DNA of 64,000 nt from positions 1-64,000 of the forward strand of contig CBINGZ010000010.1 in assembly GCA_966250335.1 (NCBI GenBank). Direction: 5' to 3'. The first letter of the stretch is position 1. The number at the start of each line of letters is the position of its first letter. Of this stretch, positions 17,801 to 25,966 are shown piece after piece. Both the position numbers and the translations under genes were made by a program. The notes under the pieces are model-generated. The model ran no database searches. It was not told the origin of the DNA and saw only the letters and a program-made list of their open reading frames with translations. Source of the DNA: OLB7 sp966250335. GTDB lineage: Bacteria > Bacteroidota > Ignavibacteria > OLB7.

Positions 17801-18384
17801 AGCTCATCAACGGAACTCCGTCGCTGATCGCGTCGATGCTGAGAGGGACCCTGCTGGAGGGATGGAACATCAAGGTCGAGGAGGCCGAGCCGGGCTCTCT
17901 TCTTGCCAGGATCACCGCTCCCGACGGTGTCATGCTGCGCGACACGGGGACCCTTCTCTCGGTCCAGTGCAGGATGTTCGTGGGGAAGGTGGCGGGGACC
18001 GAACTGCCGTTCGAGATATCGCTCGCCGGCAACCCGTGCGCCTTCATGGTGGTCGATCCGGGATATATCCGGGTCGACTCGATCTGCGGGCTCAACCAGC
18101 GGCTGATCGAGATCGGGGATGCGACCTATGCGCTGGAGGGGAACAGGCCGAATCCGTTCAATCCCGCCACCGAGATCCGCTTCTCGGTCGGCCTGGACGG
18201 CGACACCCGGCTGACGGTCTACGATCCCCAGGGGGGCGAAGTCGCCGTGCTGGTGGACCAGCGTCTGGAGCCGGGAGCCTATTCGGTCACATGGGACGCC
18301 TCCGGCTATCCGTCGGGACTCTACTACTATCGTCTGGTCTCGGGGGAGTGGAGCGGAACCGGGAGCATGCTTCTGGTGAAGTAA
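14875..18384 (+). CDS. giant surface protein: PKD domain, six Cys-rich repeats, cohesin-like domain, T9SS tail
   Basis: This is a 1,169-residue exported protein. The signal peptide is residues 1-22 (LLLLSPCLFAQ). Residues 23-390 begin WHFGNGAGLDF and look like the beta-propeller-like N-terminus of Bacteroidota surface proteins (ISDRNTGQLLFYTDG, SPNGRKLAVAI, AFSPDNSKLYIVSG). A PKD-like domain spans about 395-480. Six repeats of about 75 residues follow (about 472-925), each with ICxGxS, LSCxxC and a GC near its end. Then comes a cohesin-like domain (about 930-1080) and a T9SS sorting domain (PNPFNPATEIRFSV... GLYYYRLVSGEWSG). ATG 14875 has GGAG five bases upstream. Probable role: adhesion or surface scaffold. 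Confidence 0.85.
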   Translation: MSRRLLSTLPILLLLLSPCLFAQKEATVWHFGNGAGLDFSSGSPVAVGGGMTEQEEGCASISDRNTGQLLFYTDGMSVWNRNHGQMSNGFDLFGDSSSTQSAFIIPMPGDNDRYYIFTADAGPYKPRRAGICWSTVDMRLNGGLGDVVSKNVRMFTPAVEKLTGVRHCNGVDYWVIAHEWGSSRFRSYLVTADGVSTAPVVSIVGSSHNGGSSSAIGNMKASPNGRKLAVAIMGESRADLLDFDPRTGVVSNPIYLSPITGSYGVAFSPDNSKLYIVSGNFPATPPSDTLFQYDLSNSDPNAIRSSRMRILTLNGGFIGSMQNGPDGKIYVARYGNTIGAIEDPNEEGLACNYTHNAVSLGTGTSTDGLPNFFEHIFNQSPEESPCLAPEADFTTKDTTICEGACISFFDMSKWGPTRWEWSFEGSNTVASTDRNPMNICYGRPGVYKVRLVVSKDGLSDTAEGKVTVVPVPVADAGRDTTICVGDSAQLTATGEGTYSWSPQAGLSCTNCPTPKAAPVVTTTYRVTVRNALGCIDVDSVKVTVSSISGVDAGASRTICAGGSVRLSAAGGTSYTWIPSYGLSCDDCASPTARPDSTTLYTVIARNATGCSGSDTVTVFVHPKPKAVVSRDTMICLGDSVRLSVAGGALHRWSPSAGLSCDDCAEPFARPAVTTTYRAVAESAAGCLDTAFVTVTVAEKPDVSIDDIPELCEGESIQLHARGSGRFQWNSSEDLSCLDCPDPIVTPQKTTEYRVHLTTGSGCWDTAWVTVVVHPNTVVSVSPDQWICVGDTTSISASGGTFYSWEPAEGLSCTDCETPLAYPTVTTSYRVIASGPNGCPDTGSVTVTVNPRPAASAGEDVEYCAGGSARLTASGGAWYSWSPAEGLSCTYCPDPIASPSKTTEYTVVVTSADGCTAEDKVTVRVREPKPIRAHIAKTHTSSSGWIYTFPVVLTDRFEPEEIRELTFKLTYDNGIMQLINGTPSLIASMLRGTLLEGWNIKVEEAEPGSLLARITAPDGVMLRDTGTLLSVQCRMFVGKVAGTELPFEISLAGNPCAFMVVDPGYIRVDSICGLNQRLIEIGDATYALEGNRPNPFNPATEIRFSVGLDGDTRLTVYDPQGGEVAVLVDQRLEPGAYSVTWDASGYPSGLYYYRLVSGEWSGTGSMLLVK

Positions 18385-18415
18385 AAGAGAGAGGATGGGA
18401 ACAATGATCGAGAAC

Positions 18416-18441
18416 GCGGCGGGTTCGGACGAGCCCGCCGC
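18416..18441. terminator. hairpin between convergent genes
   Basis: GCGGCGGG (18416-18423) and CCCGCCGC (18434-18441) form a stem 30 bases after the surface-protein stop, facing the minus-strand operon. Confidence 0.6.
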
Positions 18442-18529
18442 TTCCGTATCGGGGGAAGAGGAACGGAAACGACAAAAGCCGGACCGGTATCGGTCACGGC
18501 GGAATCGAAAAGAGGGGAGCGGGAACGAG

Positions 18530-18973
18530 CTACTTGACGCCGACGCCGGGACTTATGTACGGGTGGCTGAAACCGGAATCGCTCCGGTGAACCGCTCTGA
18601 TGACCTTCATCAGCTCCTCCGGATCGGCGTCCTTGAGCACATAGCCCCGGGCGCCCACACGGGTCATCTCGGTCAGGTAGTGCTTGCTGTCGTGCATGGT
18701 CAGCGCGATGACTTTCGTCTTCGGGGCGACCCGCTGCAGGATGCCGGTCGCCTCCAGTCCGTTCATGACCGGCATGCTGATATCCATCAGAACGATATCG
18801 GGCGAAAGCTCGATCGTCTTGGCGATCCCCTCCTCTCCGTTCGAAGCCTCCCCGACGCAGCGCATATCCTCCTGTTCCATCAGGCAGAGGCGGATCCCCG
18901 CGCGGATCATCGGATGATCGTCGACGAGTAGAATGGAAATCGGCTTCTGGCCGGTACCGGTGCTGCTGCCCAT
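18530..18973 (-). CDS. receiver-only response regulator (no HTH domain)
   Basis: This is a 147-residue protein containing a CheY-like receiver: acidic pocket LLVDDHP, phospho-acceptor Asp in DIVLMDISMPVMNG, switch residue in VIALTMHD, and Lys in GYVLKDADP. The receiver is of the NarL type and closely resembles that of the regulator encoded just upstream, but the protein ends shortly after it (AVHRSDSGFSHPYISPGVGVK), before the LuxR-type DNA-binding domain. I found no HTH remnant in the following 145 bases, so this is not an obvious frameshift. The start is at 18973 with AGGGGGAG upstream. It may be a phosphate sink or partner for the multi-PAS kinase. Confidence 0.85.
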   Translation of the reverse strand: MGSSTGTGQKPISILLVDDHPMIRAGIRLCLMEQEDMRCVGEASNGEEGIAKTIELSPDIVLMDISMPVMNGLEATGILQRVAPKTKVIALTMHDSKHYLTEMTRVGARGYVLKDADPEELMKVIRAVHRSDSGFSHPYISPGVGVK

Positions 18974-19054
18974 GGTGCTCCCCCTGGTTTCGCGATACTC
19001 CGTGTGTTTTAGTGTTGTAAACATGCGATGGTGTACCCCTGTGGTATATAAATC

Positions 19055-19084
19055 GTGGAGGACTCGTGGGTTCGAGTCCTCCAC
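19055..19084. repeat. perfect 11-bp inverted repeat
   Basis: GTGGAGGACTC (19055-19065) and GAGTCCTCCAC (19074-19084) flank an 8-base loop. It lies 82 bases upstream of the receiver-only gene and just before the small plus-strand ORF. It could be an operator or an RNA hairpin. The text GTTCGAGTCC mimics a tRNA T-loop, but no tRNA folds here. Confidence 0.6.
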
Positions 19085-19104
19085 TCTTGAGGAGGAAGTA
19101 CAGT

Positions 19105-19314
19105 ATGTGTTTAGAGGATGCCTTGTATATCGCACTGAAGTCGAAGAGTCATGTGACAGCTAATGCTCTTCCGTGGGAGTCGTTGCCGGTAGTTAAGGAG
19201 GAGGAGCGGCAAGACTTCGTGTCGATCATTAAAGGCGATACAAAAATAATTCTCCGGGACCCCCTGTCGCTATCAGACGGATTACGGAAAGTGGGAAGGG
19301 GGAGAGTTACGTAG
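19105..19314 (+). CDS. possible small protein, 69 aa
   Basis: ATG 19105 is preceded by an excellent ribosome binding site, GAGGAGGAAG (19089-19098). It opens a 69-residue frame (MCLEDALYIALKSKSHVTAN... to RKVGRGRVT), soluble and mixed-charge, with no family I recognise. It is on the opposite strand to the flanking signalling genes and follows the inverted repeat at 19055-19084. The ribosome binding site is the main support; composition is AT-richer than the flanks. Confidence 0.35.
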   Translation: MCLEDALYIALKSKSHVTANALPWESLPVVKEEERQDFVSIIKGDTKIILRDPLSLSDGLRKVGRGRVT

Positions 19315-19337
19315 AATTACGGACCCTCTATATCATG

Positions 19338-20000
19338 TTATGATAATCGTATCAGACCGACCGAAAGAGCATATCGCGTCAGCCCCGCAACGCTGTGAAT
19401 ATCGAGTTTCCGCATGATGTTCTCGCGGTGGCTTTCGATGGTGCGGACGCTGAGAAAGAGGGCGGCGGCGATCTCCTTGTTGCTTTTTCCCTCGGCGATC
19501 AGCACCAGCACCTCACGTTCCCGTTCGGTGAGTTCCTCCGATTTATCGTCCACATTCCGCGATTTTCTGAACATGTCGTCCAGAAGCATCTGGGTGTGGG
19601 ATGAATGGAAATAGGTCCCTCCGGCGTGAACGCGGTCGATCGCCTCGGTCAGCATGGTGGGCGGGGAATCCTTCAGCAGAAATCCGCGCGCCCCAAGGCG
19701 CATCAGTTCCAGGATATATTCCTTGGTGTCGTGCATGGTGAGGACGATCACGGCGACGTCGGGCATCGACTTGCGGATCAGCCGCGTGGTCTCCAGTCCG
19801 CTCATATCGGGGAGACTGAGATCCATGAGGACGATTTCCGGGTTGATGGCGGCGATCTTCTCCAGCGCCTCCTTGCCGGAGGATGCCTCCCCCACGATCT
19901 CGTAGGACGGCTGTTCCTGGAGGCAGGTGGCGATCCCTGCGCGGACGATCGGATGATCGTCGACCAGAAGAATTCTGACGGAGTCGGGCTCTGTATGCAT
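19338..20000 (-). CDS. NarL/FixJ-family response regulator
   Basis: This is a 220-residue two-domain regulator. The receiver covers about residues 8-125 (LLVDDHPIVRAG, Asp in EIVLMDLSLPDMSG, Lys in GFLLKDSPP). The LuxR-type HTH covers about 155-218 (ELTEREREVLVLIAEGKSNKEIA... VRTIESHRENIMRKLDIHS). It should bind DNA when phosphorylated. The start was placed at 20000 because the open frame upstream to 20159 overlaps the kinase gene and codes for no receiver sequence; AAGGA precedes the start. It begins 88 bases after the kinase stop, so it is most likely its cognate regulator. Confidence 0.93.
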   Translation of the reverse strand: MHTEPDSVRILLVDDHPIVRAGIATCLQEQPSYEIVGEASSGKEALEKIAAINPEIVLMDLSLPDMSGLETTRLIRKSMPDVAVIVLTMHDTKEYILELMRLGARGFLLKDSPPTMLTEAIDRVHAGGTYFHSSHTQMLLDDMFRKSRNVDDKSEELTEREREVLVLIAEGKSNKEIAAALFLSVRTIESHRENIMRKLDIHSVAGLTRYALSVGLIRLS

Positions 20001-20088
20001 GCTGCTGCGTCCTTGGTTCCGTCCTCTGCCCGCCGTACCATGGGGACAGATCGGATTGAATAGTTGAATCTGAACACTGCCGGCTCTT

Positions 20089-23000
20089 CTACGGATGAGT
20101 TTCCGGAACGGGTATCGTGACCGTGATCCTGGTACCGGCGCCGGGATCCGATTCAACAAGACATGATCCGTCGGAAAACGTCGCGCGCTCCCTCATCCCG
20201 ACAAGCCCGAAGTGCGGCTCGCGCTTGATCTTCTGGTTCACGGTCGACCAGTCGAACCCGATGCCGTCGTCGGCAACCCTCACGACCAGGGAGTCTCCCA
20301 CGATCGCAAGGGAGATCGTGGCCCGTCTGGCGCACGAATGCTTCTCCACGTTATGGAGCGCCTCCTGCACCATCCTGTAGATGTTCACCTCCAGTTCCGG
20401 CAGGAACCGGCGCGGCAGCTCGGCCAGTTCGGTCTGGATCATGATGCCGGTCCGCTCCTCAAACTCCCTGGCGAACGCCTCCAGCGCCGTCGTGAGCCCC
20501 AGATCGTCCAGCACGCTCGGGCGCAGGTTCGCGGAGATCGCTCTGATCTCCGCGATCGCCTGGTTCAGCAGATTGCGCGCGCGGCCCATGTCGTCCTGTG
20601 CCCGCTGGTCGCCGATCGTCAGCTTGTGCTCGGCCGCCTGCACCTTGAACTTCGCGGCCGAGAGAAGCTGGTTGACGCCGTCGTGAAGCTCCAGCGCCAG
20701 CCTTCTCCGTTCCACCTCGTGAGCCTCCACGAGATGTCGCGAGAGGACGTGAAGCTGCGCCTCCGACTCCTTCCGCGACGAGATGTCGCGGGCGATCCCG
20801 ACGATGCCGACGATCTCTCCGGCGTAATCGCGGAGCGGTCCCTTGGTGATATGGAGCGTGTGGATCCCGCTGAAGAGGTCGAGATCCTGCTCGTAGGTCA
20901 GGATCTCTCCGGTCGTTATCACCCGCATATCATCCTCGAGCAGAGTCCGGGCCGTCGACTCCTTCATCACTTCGCGGTTGCTCTTTCCCAGAAGGTGATC
21001 GTGCGGCACGCCGAGCAGTTCGCCGCAGGCGGTGTTGGCAAGCAGGTAGCGCCCCTGCAGATCGCGCGCGAAGATCGCGTCGGTCGTCCCCTCGATCACC
21101 GCGTTGAGCAGGTTGTGGCTGTCGCGGAGCGCGGCGTCGGCGCGGACCCGCTCGCTCACGTCGCGGAAGCTCCAGACCCTTCCCACGCAGACCCCGTCGA
21201 CTCTCTGGGGCTGGGAATATCGTTCAAAGATGCGACCGTCGAGACATTCGATCACCTCGTAGCTCGAGTCGTCGGGGCGGCTGGAGAGTTCCTCGATGCG
21301 GGCCGCGTAGAGCTTCGGATACCTGGTCTGCGCGGCCAGGAAGCCCCGGAGCAGGGTGCCGTCGGCGGGTTCGATCACCTCCGGCGGAATCCTCCACATA
21401 TCGATCAGTCTTCTGTTGAAGGTCAGCATTTTCCCCTCCAGATCGGTCACCATGATGCCGTCGGCCGTGGAGTCGAGCGTGGCGGCAAGGGTGGAGAGGG
21501 TGTTGCGGAGGCGTTCCTCGGAGATCTTCCGTTCGGTGATGTCGTGTCCGATGCCGACCACCCCCACGATCTCCCCATCCCGGTTCCGGAGCGGACTCTT
21601 GGTGATGAGGTGGGTCCGGAGTTCGGCCCCGATGATCACGGTCTGCTCGAAGGTGATCGTGTTGCCGGTTCCGGTGACGTGGGAGGCTCGTTCCATATGC
21701 GTCCGCGCCTCGGCCTCGTGGGTCAGATCGGTCAGCCGATGCCCGATGAGCTCTTCGGGGGTAAGATGGAAGAGATGGGCGCCGGCCGCGTTGATCATCA
21801 GATACCGTCTCTGAAGGTCGTGCGCGAAGATCGATCCGTGCGAGGATTCGACGATCGCCGCCAGCAGGGAGTTCGATTCCTGAAGCGCTTCCTCCGCCCT
21901 CACCTTCTGGGTGACGTCGCGGAACGACCAGACCCGTCCCACATACTCGTTCTGGATGAACTGCGGGTGGCTGTAGCGTTCGAAGACCCGGCCGTCCTTG
22001 AATCGGATCACGTCGAATCCTTCGCTCTCCGGGTCGTTGAAGAGCTCATGGATCCGTCCCGCGAACCCGTCGGTCTCGGCGATCTGTTCCATCACCAGAT
22101 CGATGATCTCCGGAACGCTCAGCTTGTCGAGCACTTCCACCGGGATCTGCCACATCTCGGGGAATCGGCGGTTGTATCGCAGAGGGGTGCCGACCCGATC
22201 GGTCACCAGCAGGCCGTCGGCGGTGGCGTCGAACGTGGCGGTGAGGAGCGAAAGGGCATGCACGATCTCATCCTCGCGCTGTTTCCGTTCGGTGATATCG
22301 CGCGCGATCCCGACGACCCCCATCAGATCGCCCGCCGCGTCGCGCAGGGGACCCTTGGTGATCAGAAGAGTACGTGTTTCTCCGGAGAGGCGTCCGACCT
22401 GTTCGTAGGTGACGGTCTTGCCGGTGCGGATCACTTCCTGGTCGTATCCCAGATAGGTTCTGGGGATGTTGGAGTTCCCGATCAGTTCCTCGACGTTTCT
22501 GCCGATCATATCCTCCGGAAGCATGTCGGCGAACCTGGCGCTGGCGGTGTTGACCATCAGGTAGTTGCCGTGCAGATCGCGGGCCGATATTGCGTCGCTC
22601 GTCCCCTCGACGATCGCCAGCAGCAGGTTGTTCATCTCGACATGCGCTTTCTCCGACTTCATTCTGTCGGTGACGTCGCGAAAGCTCCAGACCCGTCCGA
22701 CGCTCTTTCCCTCCATATAATGAGGGAACGACCACCGTTCGATGATCCGGCCGTCGGTGCATTCCAGCAGGTCGTAGCTGTTCTCTTCGGGGGAGCTGTA
22801 GATCTGGGTTGAGCGTTCGAGGTATTTCTCCGGGTTCTTGACCTGGGAGAGGACATGCTCGCGGTCGGTGTAGCGGTCGTTGAGGTCGGCCAGGGCCTGC
22901 GGAGCGTGCCACATCTCCAGCAGGTTCCGGTTGTTGATCACCCGGTTCCCCTCGAGATCGGTCACCATGATGCCGTCGACGGTCGCCTCGATGGTGGAGC

Positions 23001-23415
23001 GGAGCATGGAGACCGTCTCGCCGAGCCGTGTTTCCATCTGCTCGCGATCGGAGACATCTCTGGCGATCGCCAGGATCAGATCCTCCTGGTCGTCGTCGCC
23101 GGGAATCAGCGAGAACTTCACATCCGCCGGGAATTCGCTCCCCTCCTTGCGGCGGTATCTGGTACGGTGGACGATCGGGGCGCCGACCGACACGGAATCG
23201 CGGATCTCCCGAAGGAGGTCGGCATCGTACCCCGGCTCGATCTCCTCCGGCCCCATGACGAGGAGTTCCTCGCGATCGTAGCCGAGATCGGCGCAGACCT
23301 GCCTGTTGACATCCAGCAGCCGCCCGTCACGGGAAAAGAGGAGAAACCCGTCGCCGGATAATTCGAACAGATGCCGAATGACTGTGTTAGAACACGTTGT
23401 AGAATAAGAGCTCAT
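20089..23415 (-). CDS. soluble histidine kinase with seven PAS domains
   Basis: This is a 1,108-residue sensor kinase without membrane segments or signal peptide. Seven PAS/PAC units of about 125 residues fill residues 10-886. From the second on they alternate between two types: type A (DGIMVTDLEG, ending VGRVWSFRDV) and type B (DAIFARDLQGRYL, ending GVVGIARDIT), giving three A-B modules. A HisKA_3 dimerisation domain follows at about 887-960, with the phosphorylatable His in LALELHDGVNQ. The HATPase domain is at about 1000-1100 (EALHNVEKHS, VADDGIGFD, GLVGMRERA). This is the NarX/DegS-like class that pairs with NarL regulators, and two such regulators lie directly downstream. Confidence 0.93.
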   Translation of the reverse strand: MSSYSTTCSNTVIRHLFELSGDGFLLFSRDGRLLDVNRQVCADLGYDREELLVMGPEEIEPGYDADLLREIRDSVSVGAPIVHRTRYRRKEGSEFPADVKFSLIPGDDDQEDLILAIARDVSDREQMETRLGETVSMLRSTIEATVDGIMVTDLEGNRVINNRNLLEMWHAPQALADLNDRYTDREHVLSQVKNPEKYLERSTQIYSSPEENSYDLLECTDGRIIERWSFPHYMEGKSVGRVWSFRDVTDRMKSEKAHVEMNNLLLAIVEGTSDAISARDLHGNYLMVNTASARFADMLPEDMIGRNVEELIGNSNIPRTYLGYDQEVIRTGKTVTYEQVGRLSGETRTLLITKGPLRDAAGDLMGVVGIARDITERKQREDEIVHALSLLTATFDATADGLLVTDRVGTPLRYNRRFPEMWQIPVEVLDKLSVPEIIDLVMEQIAETDGFAGRIHELFNDPESEGFDVIRFKDGRVFERYSHPQFIQNEYVGRVWSFRDVTQKVRAEEALQESNSLLAAIVESSHGSIFAHDLQRRYLMINAAGAHLFHLTPEELIGHRLTDLTHEAEARTHMERASHVTGTGNTITFEQTVIIGAELRTHLITKSPLRNRDGEIVGVVGIGHDITERKISEERLRNTLSTLAATLDSTADGIMVTDLEGKMLTFNRRLIDMWRIPPEVIEPADGTLLRGFLAAQTRYPKLYAARIEELSSRPDDSSYEVIECLDGRIFERYSQPQRVDGVCVGRVWSFRDVSERVRADAALRDSHNLLNAVIEGTTDAIFARDLQGRYLLANTACGELLGVPHDHLLGKSNREVMKESTARTLLEDDMRVITTGEILTYEQDLDLFSGIHTLHITKGPLRDYAGEIVGIVGIARDISSRKESEAQLHVLSRHLVEAHEVERRRLALELHDGVNQLLSAAKFKVQAAEHKLTIGDQRAQDDMGRARNLLNQAIAEIRAISANLRPSVLDDLGLTTALEAFAREFEERTGIMIQTELAELPRRFLPELEVNIYRMVQEALHNVEKHSCARRATISLAIVGDSLVVRVADDGIGFDWSTVNQKIKREPHFGLVGMRERATFSDGSCLVESDPGAGTRITVTIPVPETHP

Positions 23416-23981
23416 CCCGATACAGATGACTTGGAGGGACGGCTCCGGATCGGAACCGTTCCGCTTATCGTGGAGAAGACCGCCGGATCCCCGATACCGC
23501 CCTTCCGCGCGGTGACGGCACATGCCGTTGCGGGACGTCCTGTTGCCGTCATGAAACGGGGCGGTTCTATGGAGAATGGAAACGCGAGCAAGCGAAGAGG
23601 TGGAGCGACAGGCGATGATCCCTACTTCTCCTCAGTCCTTCTATCACGCCGGCCCTATTCCTATGCCGGTGACCTGTACCTGTACGTTCCGAACTATGTG
23701 ATGTGTCCGATGTTCGACAGGCTAAAAGTACATGCTTTCCCACAAATATTCATCATTATCGGAGACAATTTGTTGAGCTCCGTTGCCGCCGGATCGGCGG
23801 GTGAAACAACGACCTCTTCCGGGGGCCGGAGCGTGCGATCCGGAGCGTTCGGGCGGGGCCGCACGGCGAACGGAACGGGGGACGAGGGGGGGGATGTTGT
23901 GGGCGACGGAACGCGGTTCGTCGAGGCGTTCCCGTGCCGTAACCGTCGACGGAATCACCAGGCCTTCAGGAGACGTCATCT
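23416..23981. other. intergenic region between divergent kinase and LigD-like genes
   Basis: Long open frames cross this region but lack ribosome binding sites and recognisable content. It probably carries divergent promoters; I could not single one out with confidence. Confidence 0.5.
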
Positions 23982-25412
23982 ATGTCGCTCAAGGGATATA
24001 CCGGAAAACGGGACTTCAGGCGAACGCCCGAACCAAGGGGCGGGAAGGAGAATCCGCATCGCAGGCCGATATTCGTGGTGCAGGAACATCATGCCTCCAC
24101 CCATCACTACGATTTCAGGCTGGAGGCCGACGGCGTGCTGAAGAGCTGGGCGGTTCCGAAGGAGCCGTCGCTCGATCCGTCGGTCAGGCGGCTCGCCGTC
24201 CAGGTGGAGGATCATCCCCTGGAGTACGCCTCCTTCTCCGGAGATATACCGGAAGGTCAGTACGGCGCCGGACATGTGGAGATCTGGGACAGGGGAACAT
24301 ATCGTAATCTGGCAGACGATCTTCCTTCGCTTTCCGATGGGATCGCCTCCGGCCGCCTGGAGATCGAACTCCACGGCGACCGGCTGAACGGAGCCTTCGC
24401 GATGATCAGGATGGAAGGGAGGGGGGACAAAAACTGGCTCCTGCTGAAAATGAAGGATGAAGACGCCCGCGCGGGTTCCGGCGATTCGGCGAAAGGGAGC
24501 GGCCGCACGAAGAAGATGAGATCGGGTGAGGGAAGCGTGAAGAAGAGCGTGGGACGCCCGCCGGAGAAGATCGAGCGGACCAGCGAGGAGAAGATCATGT
24601 TCCCCGGGGCCGGGATCACCAAGGGGGATCTGCTCGACTACTACGACAGGATCGCCGACCGCCTCCTGCCGTTCCTGAGGGACCGTCCGATGACGCTCGA
24701 GCGGCTGCCGGACGGGCTGACCGAGGATGCCCCCCATTTCTGGCAGAAGAACACCCCCGAACGCTATCCCGACTGGATTCCAAGGGCCCGGCTGGAGAGC
24801 AGGGATGGGGAGGAGGTCGACTACGTGCTGGTGAACGACCGGGAGACGCTTCTCTATCTGGTCAACCAGGGGACCGTCACGTTCCATCCGTGGCTCTCCC
24901 GGATCGGAAGCCTCGACCGCCCCGATTTCGTCCTGTTCGATCTCGATCCGGGGAGCCGGACCTTCGCCGACGCCGTGAGGGTGGCCCATGTTCTCCGCGA
25001 CGTTCTCCGTGAAGCGGAGGTCCCCTCGTATCCGAAAACCTCCGGCAAGACCGGGGTTCACGTGCTCGTCCCCTGGACCCGCTCCGGTGACGACGACACG
25101 GCCAGAGCCTGGGCGATGGAGATCGCCGAACAGACCGCCGCGCGCCTTCCCGATCTTGCGACGACCGAGCGGAAAAAGGCCGAACGGGGCGGGCGGCTCT
25201 ATCTGGATGTCCTGCAGAATGTGCGCGGTCATCATGTCGTCCCCCCCTACGTGGTCAGGGCCGTCCCCGCCGCGACCGTCTCCACCCCTCTGCGCTGGGA
25301 TGAACTGACGCCGGAACTCGACAGGGATCGATATAGCCTCAAGACGATATTCCGCCGTCTCGCCCGGTTGAAGAACGATCCGATGGAAGAGCTGCTCGGG
25401 ACCTTCCGGTAG
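23982..25412 (+). CDS. LigD-like PE-Pol protein lacking the ligase domain
   Basis: This is a 476-residue protein. Residues 20-170 are the 3'-phosphoesterase (PE) domain (VVQEHHASTHHYDFRLE, VEDHPLEYASFSGDIPEGQYGAG). A basic Ser/Gly/Lys linker runs to about 205. The rest is the LigD polymerase (archaeo-eukaryotic primase-like) domain: RLPDGLTEDAPHFWQKN, metal-binding DxD in FDLDPGSRTF, SGKTGVHVLVPW, and the LPDLATTERKKAERGGRLYLDVLQN segment. Such enzymes process ends in Ku-dependent non-homologous end joining. The ATP-dependent ligase domain that usually lies with these two is missing, and no ku gene is in the window. Two small basic proteins are encoded convergently downstream. Confidence 0.92.
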   Translation: MSLKGYTGKRDFRRTPEPRGGKENPHRRPIFVVQEHHASTHHYDFRLEADGVLKSWAVPKEPSLDPSVRRLAVQVEDHPLEYASFSGDIPEGQYGAGHVEIWDRGTYRNLADDLPSLSDGIASGRLEIELHGDRLNGAFAMIRMEGRGDKNWLLLKMKDEDARAGSGDSAKGSGRTKKMRSGEGSVKKSVGRPPEKIERTSEEKIMFPGAGITKGDLLDYYDRIADRLLPFLRDRPMTLERLPDGLTEDAPHFWQKNTPERYPDWIPRARLESRDGEEVDYVLVNDRETLLYLVNQGTVTFHPWLSRIGSLDRPDFVLFDLDPGSRTFADAVRVAHVLRDVLREAEVPSYPKTSGKTGVHVLVPWTRSGDDDTARAWAMEIAEQTAARLPDLATTERKKAERGGRLYLDVLQNVRGHHVVPPYVVRAVPAATVSTPLRWDELTPELDRDRYSLKTIFRRLARLKNDPMEELLGTFR

Positions 25413-25445
25413 GGGCGGGCCCGCGGCCGGCTCCACAAAGCGAAA

Positions 25446-25488
25446 GCGGCAGGCGGATCACGCAATATTCGCGTGATATGCCTGCCGC
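25446..25488. terminator. bidirectional terminator hairpin
   Basis: GCGGCAGGC (25446-25454) pairs with GCCTGCCGC (25480-25488), and within it ATCACGC pairs with GCGTGAT, giving a long stem with one 2x2 internal loop. It lies between the LigD-like gene and the convergent small gene. Confidence 0.7.
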
Positions 25489-25601
25489 CTCCCGTTACGT
25501 CAATTCAGACTGAATGTCGGAACGCGCCTCTCTCGTTCCCTCCGCCAAACTCTGCTTCCGTCGAACATCTCTTCCCGTCGAGCCTCCCCCGAACGGGGGA
25601 A

Positions 25602-25901
25602 TCACGACGTACGCGCTTTATTCCTACGGGTTTCCCAACCCTTTTTCGCTGCTCTGCTTCTCTCTTCATGCGACATGCTTTCGCTCGCCTTCCTTCCCCC
25701 CCGCCGTGCCGGGCTCTTGTCGACCGGTTTTCCTCTGCCGCTTCCCGATTTCTTGCCGCCGTGGGTCATCGCGTTGACGGTGGCCCAGGCGCGGCTTTTC
25801 GCCTCGTCCTTCGATACGCCGTGCTCCGTGTAGCCCTCGGCGATATGCTCGGCCTGTCGCTTCTGTTTGTCGGTATACTTCCCTTTATCTCCGCGTGGCA
25901 T
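25602..25901 (-). CDS. small basic protein of the 'plasmid stabilization' type
   Basis: This is a 99-residue, very basic protein. The N-terminal part (MPRGDKGKYTDKQKRQAEHIAEGY, then EAKSRAWATVNAMTHGGKKSGSGRG) matches a widespread family often annotated as plasmid stabilization protein, although no plasmid function is proven. The C-terminal RSRAAKKGWETRR is a KGG/AT-hook-like tail that may touch DNA. AGGAG lies about nine bases before ATG 25901. It follows another small basic gene on the same strand and faces the LigD-like gene. I associate relatives of this family with stress and end-joining neighbourhoods, but this is from memory, not shown here. Confidence 0.8.
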   Translation of the reverse strand: MPRGDKGKYTDKQKRQAEHIAEGYTEHGVSKDEAKSRAWATVNAMTHGGKKSGSGRGKPVDKSPARRGGRKASESMSHEERSRAAKKGWETRRNKARTS

Positions 25902-25966
25902 GACAATAATCTCCTATGGCTGTTCATGACATCATACTTCGGTGCAAGCATTCCGCGGTTTCGGGA

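Larger units (their letters stand above)
18974..19337. other. AT-richer spacer between the two response-regulator genes
   Basis: This holds a perfect inverted repeat (19055-19084) and a small plus-strand ORF (19105-19314). Composition is lower in GC than either neighbour. Confidence 0.55.

Noticed and set aside
19055..19090. tRNA-like GTTCGAGTCC segment
   Set aside because: Only the T-loop text matches; there is no acceptor pairing, D-arm or anticodon stem upstream. The sequence is better explained as a simple 11-bp inverted repeat.
20212..22812. 866-codon plus-strand frame
   Set aside because: Antisense to the PAS kinase, whose domains are unambiguous on the other strand.
23416..24141. 256-codon frame from 23371 across the kinase/LigD-like gap
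   Set aside because: It begins inside the kinase gene, lacks a ribosome binding site, and overlaps the LigD-like gene start in another frame.
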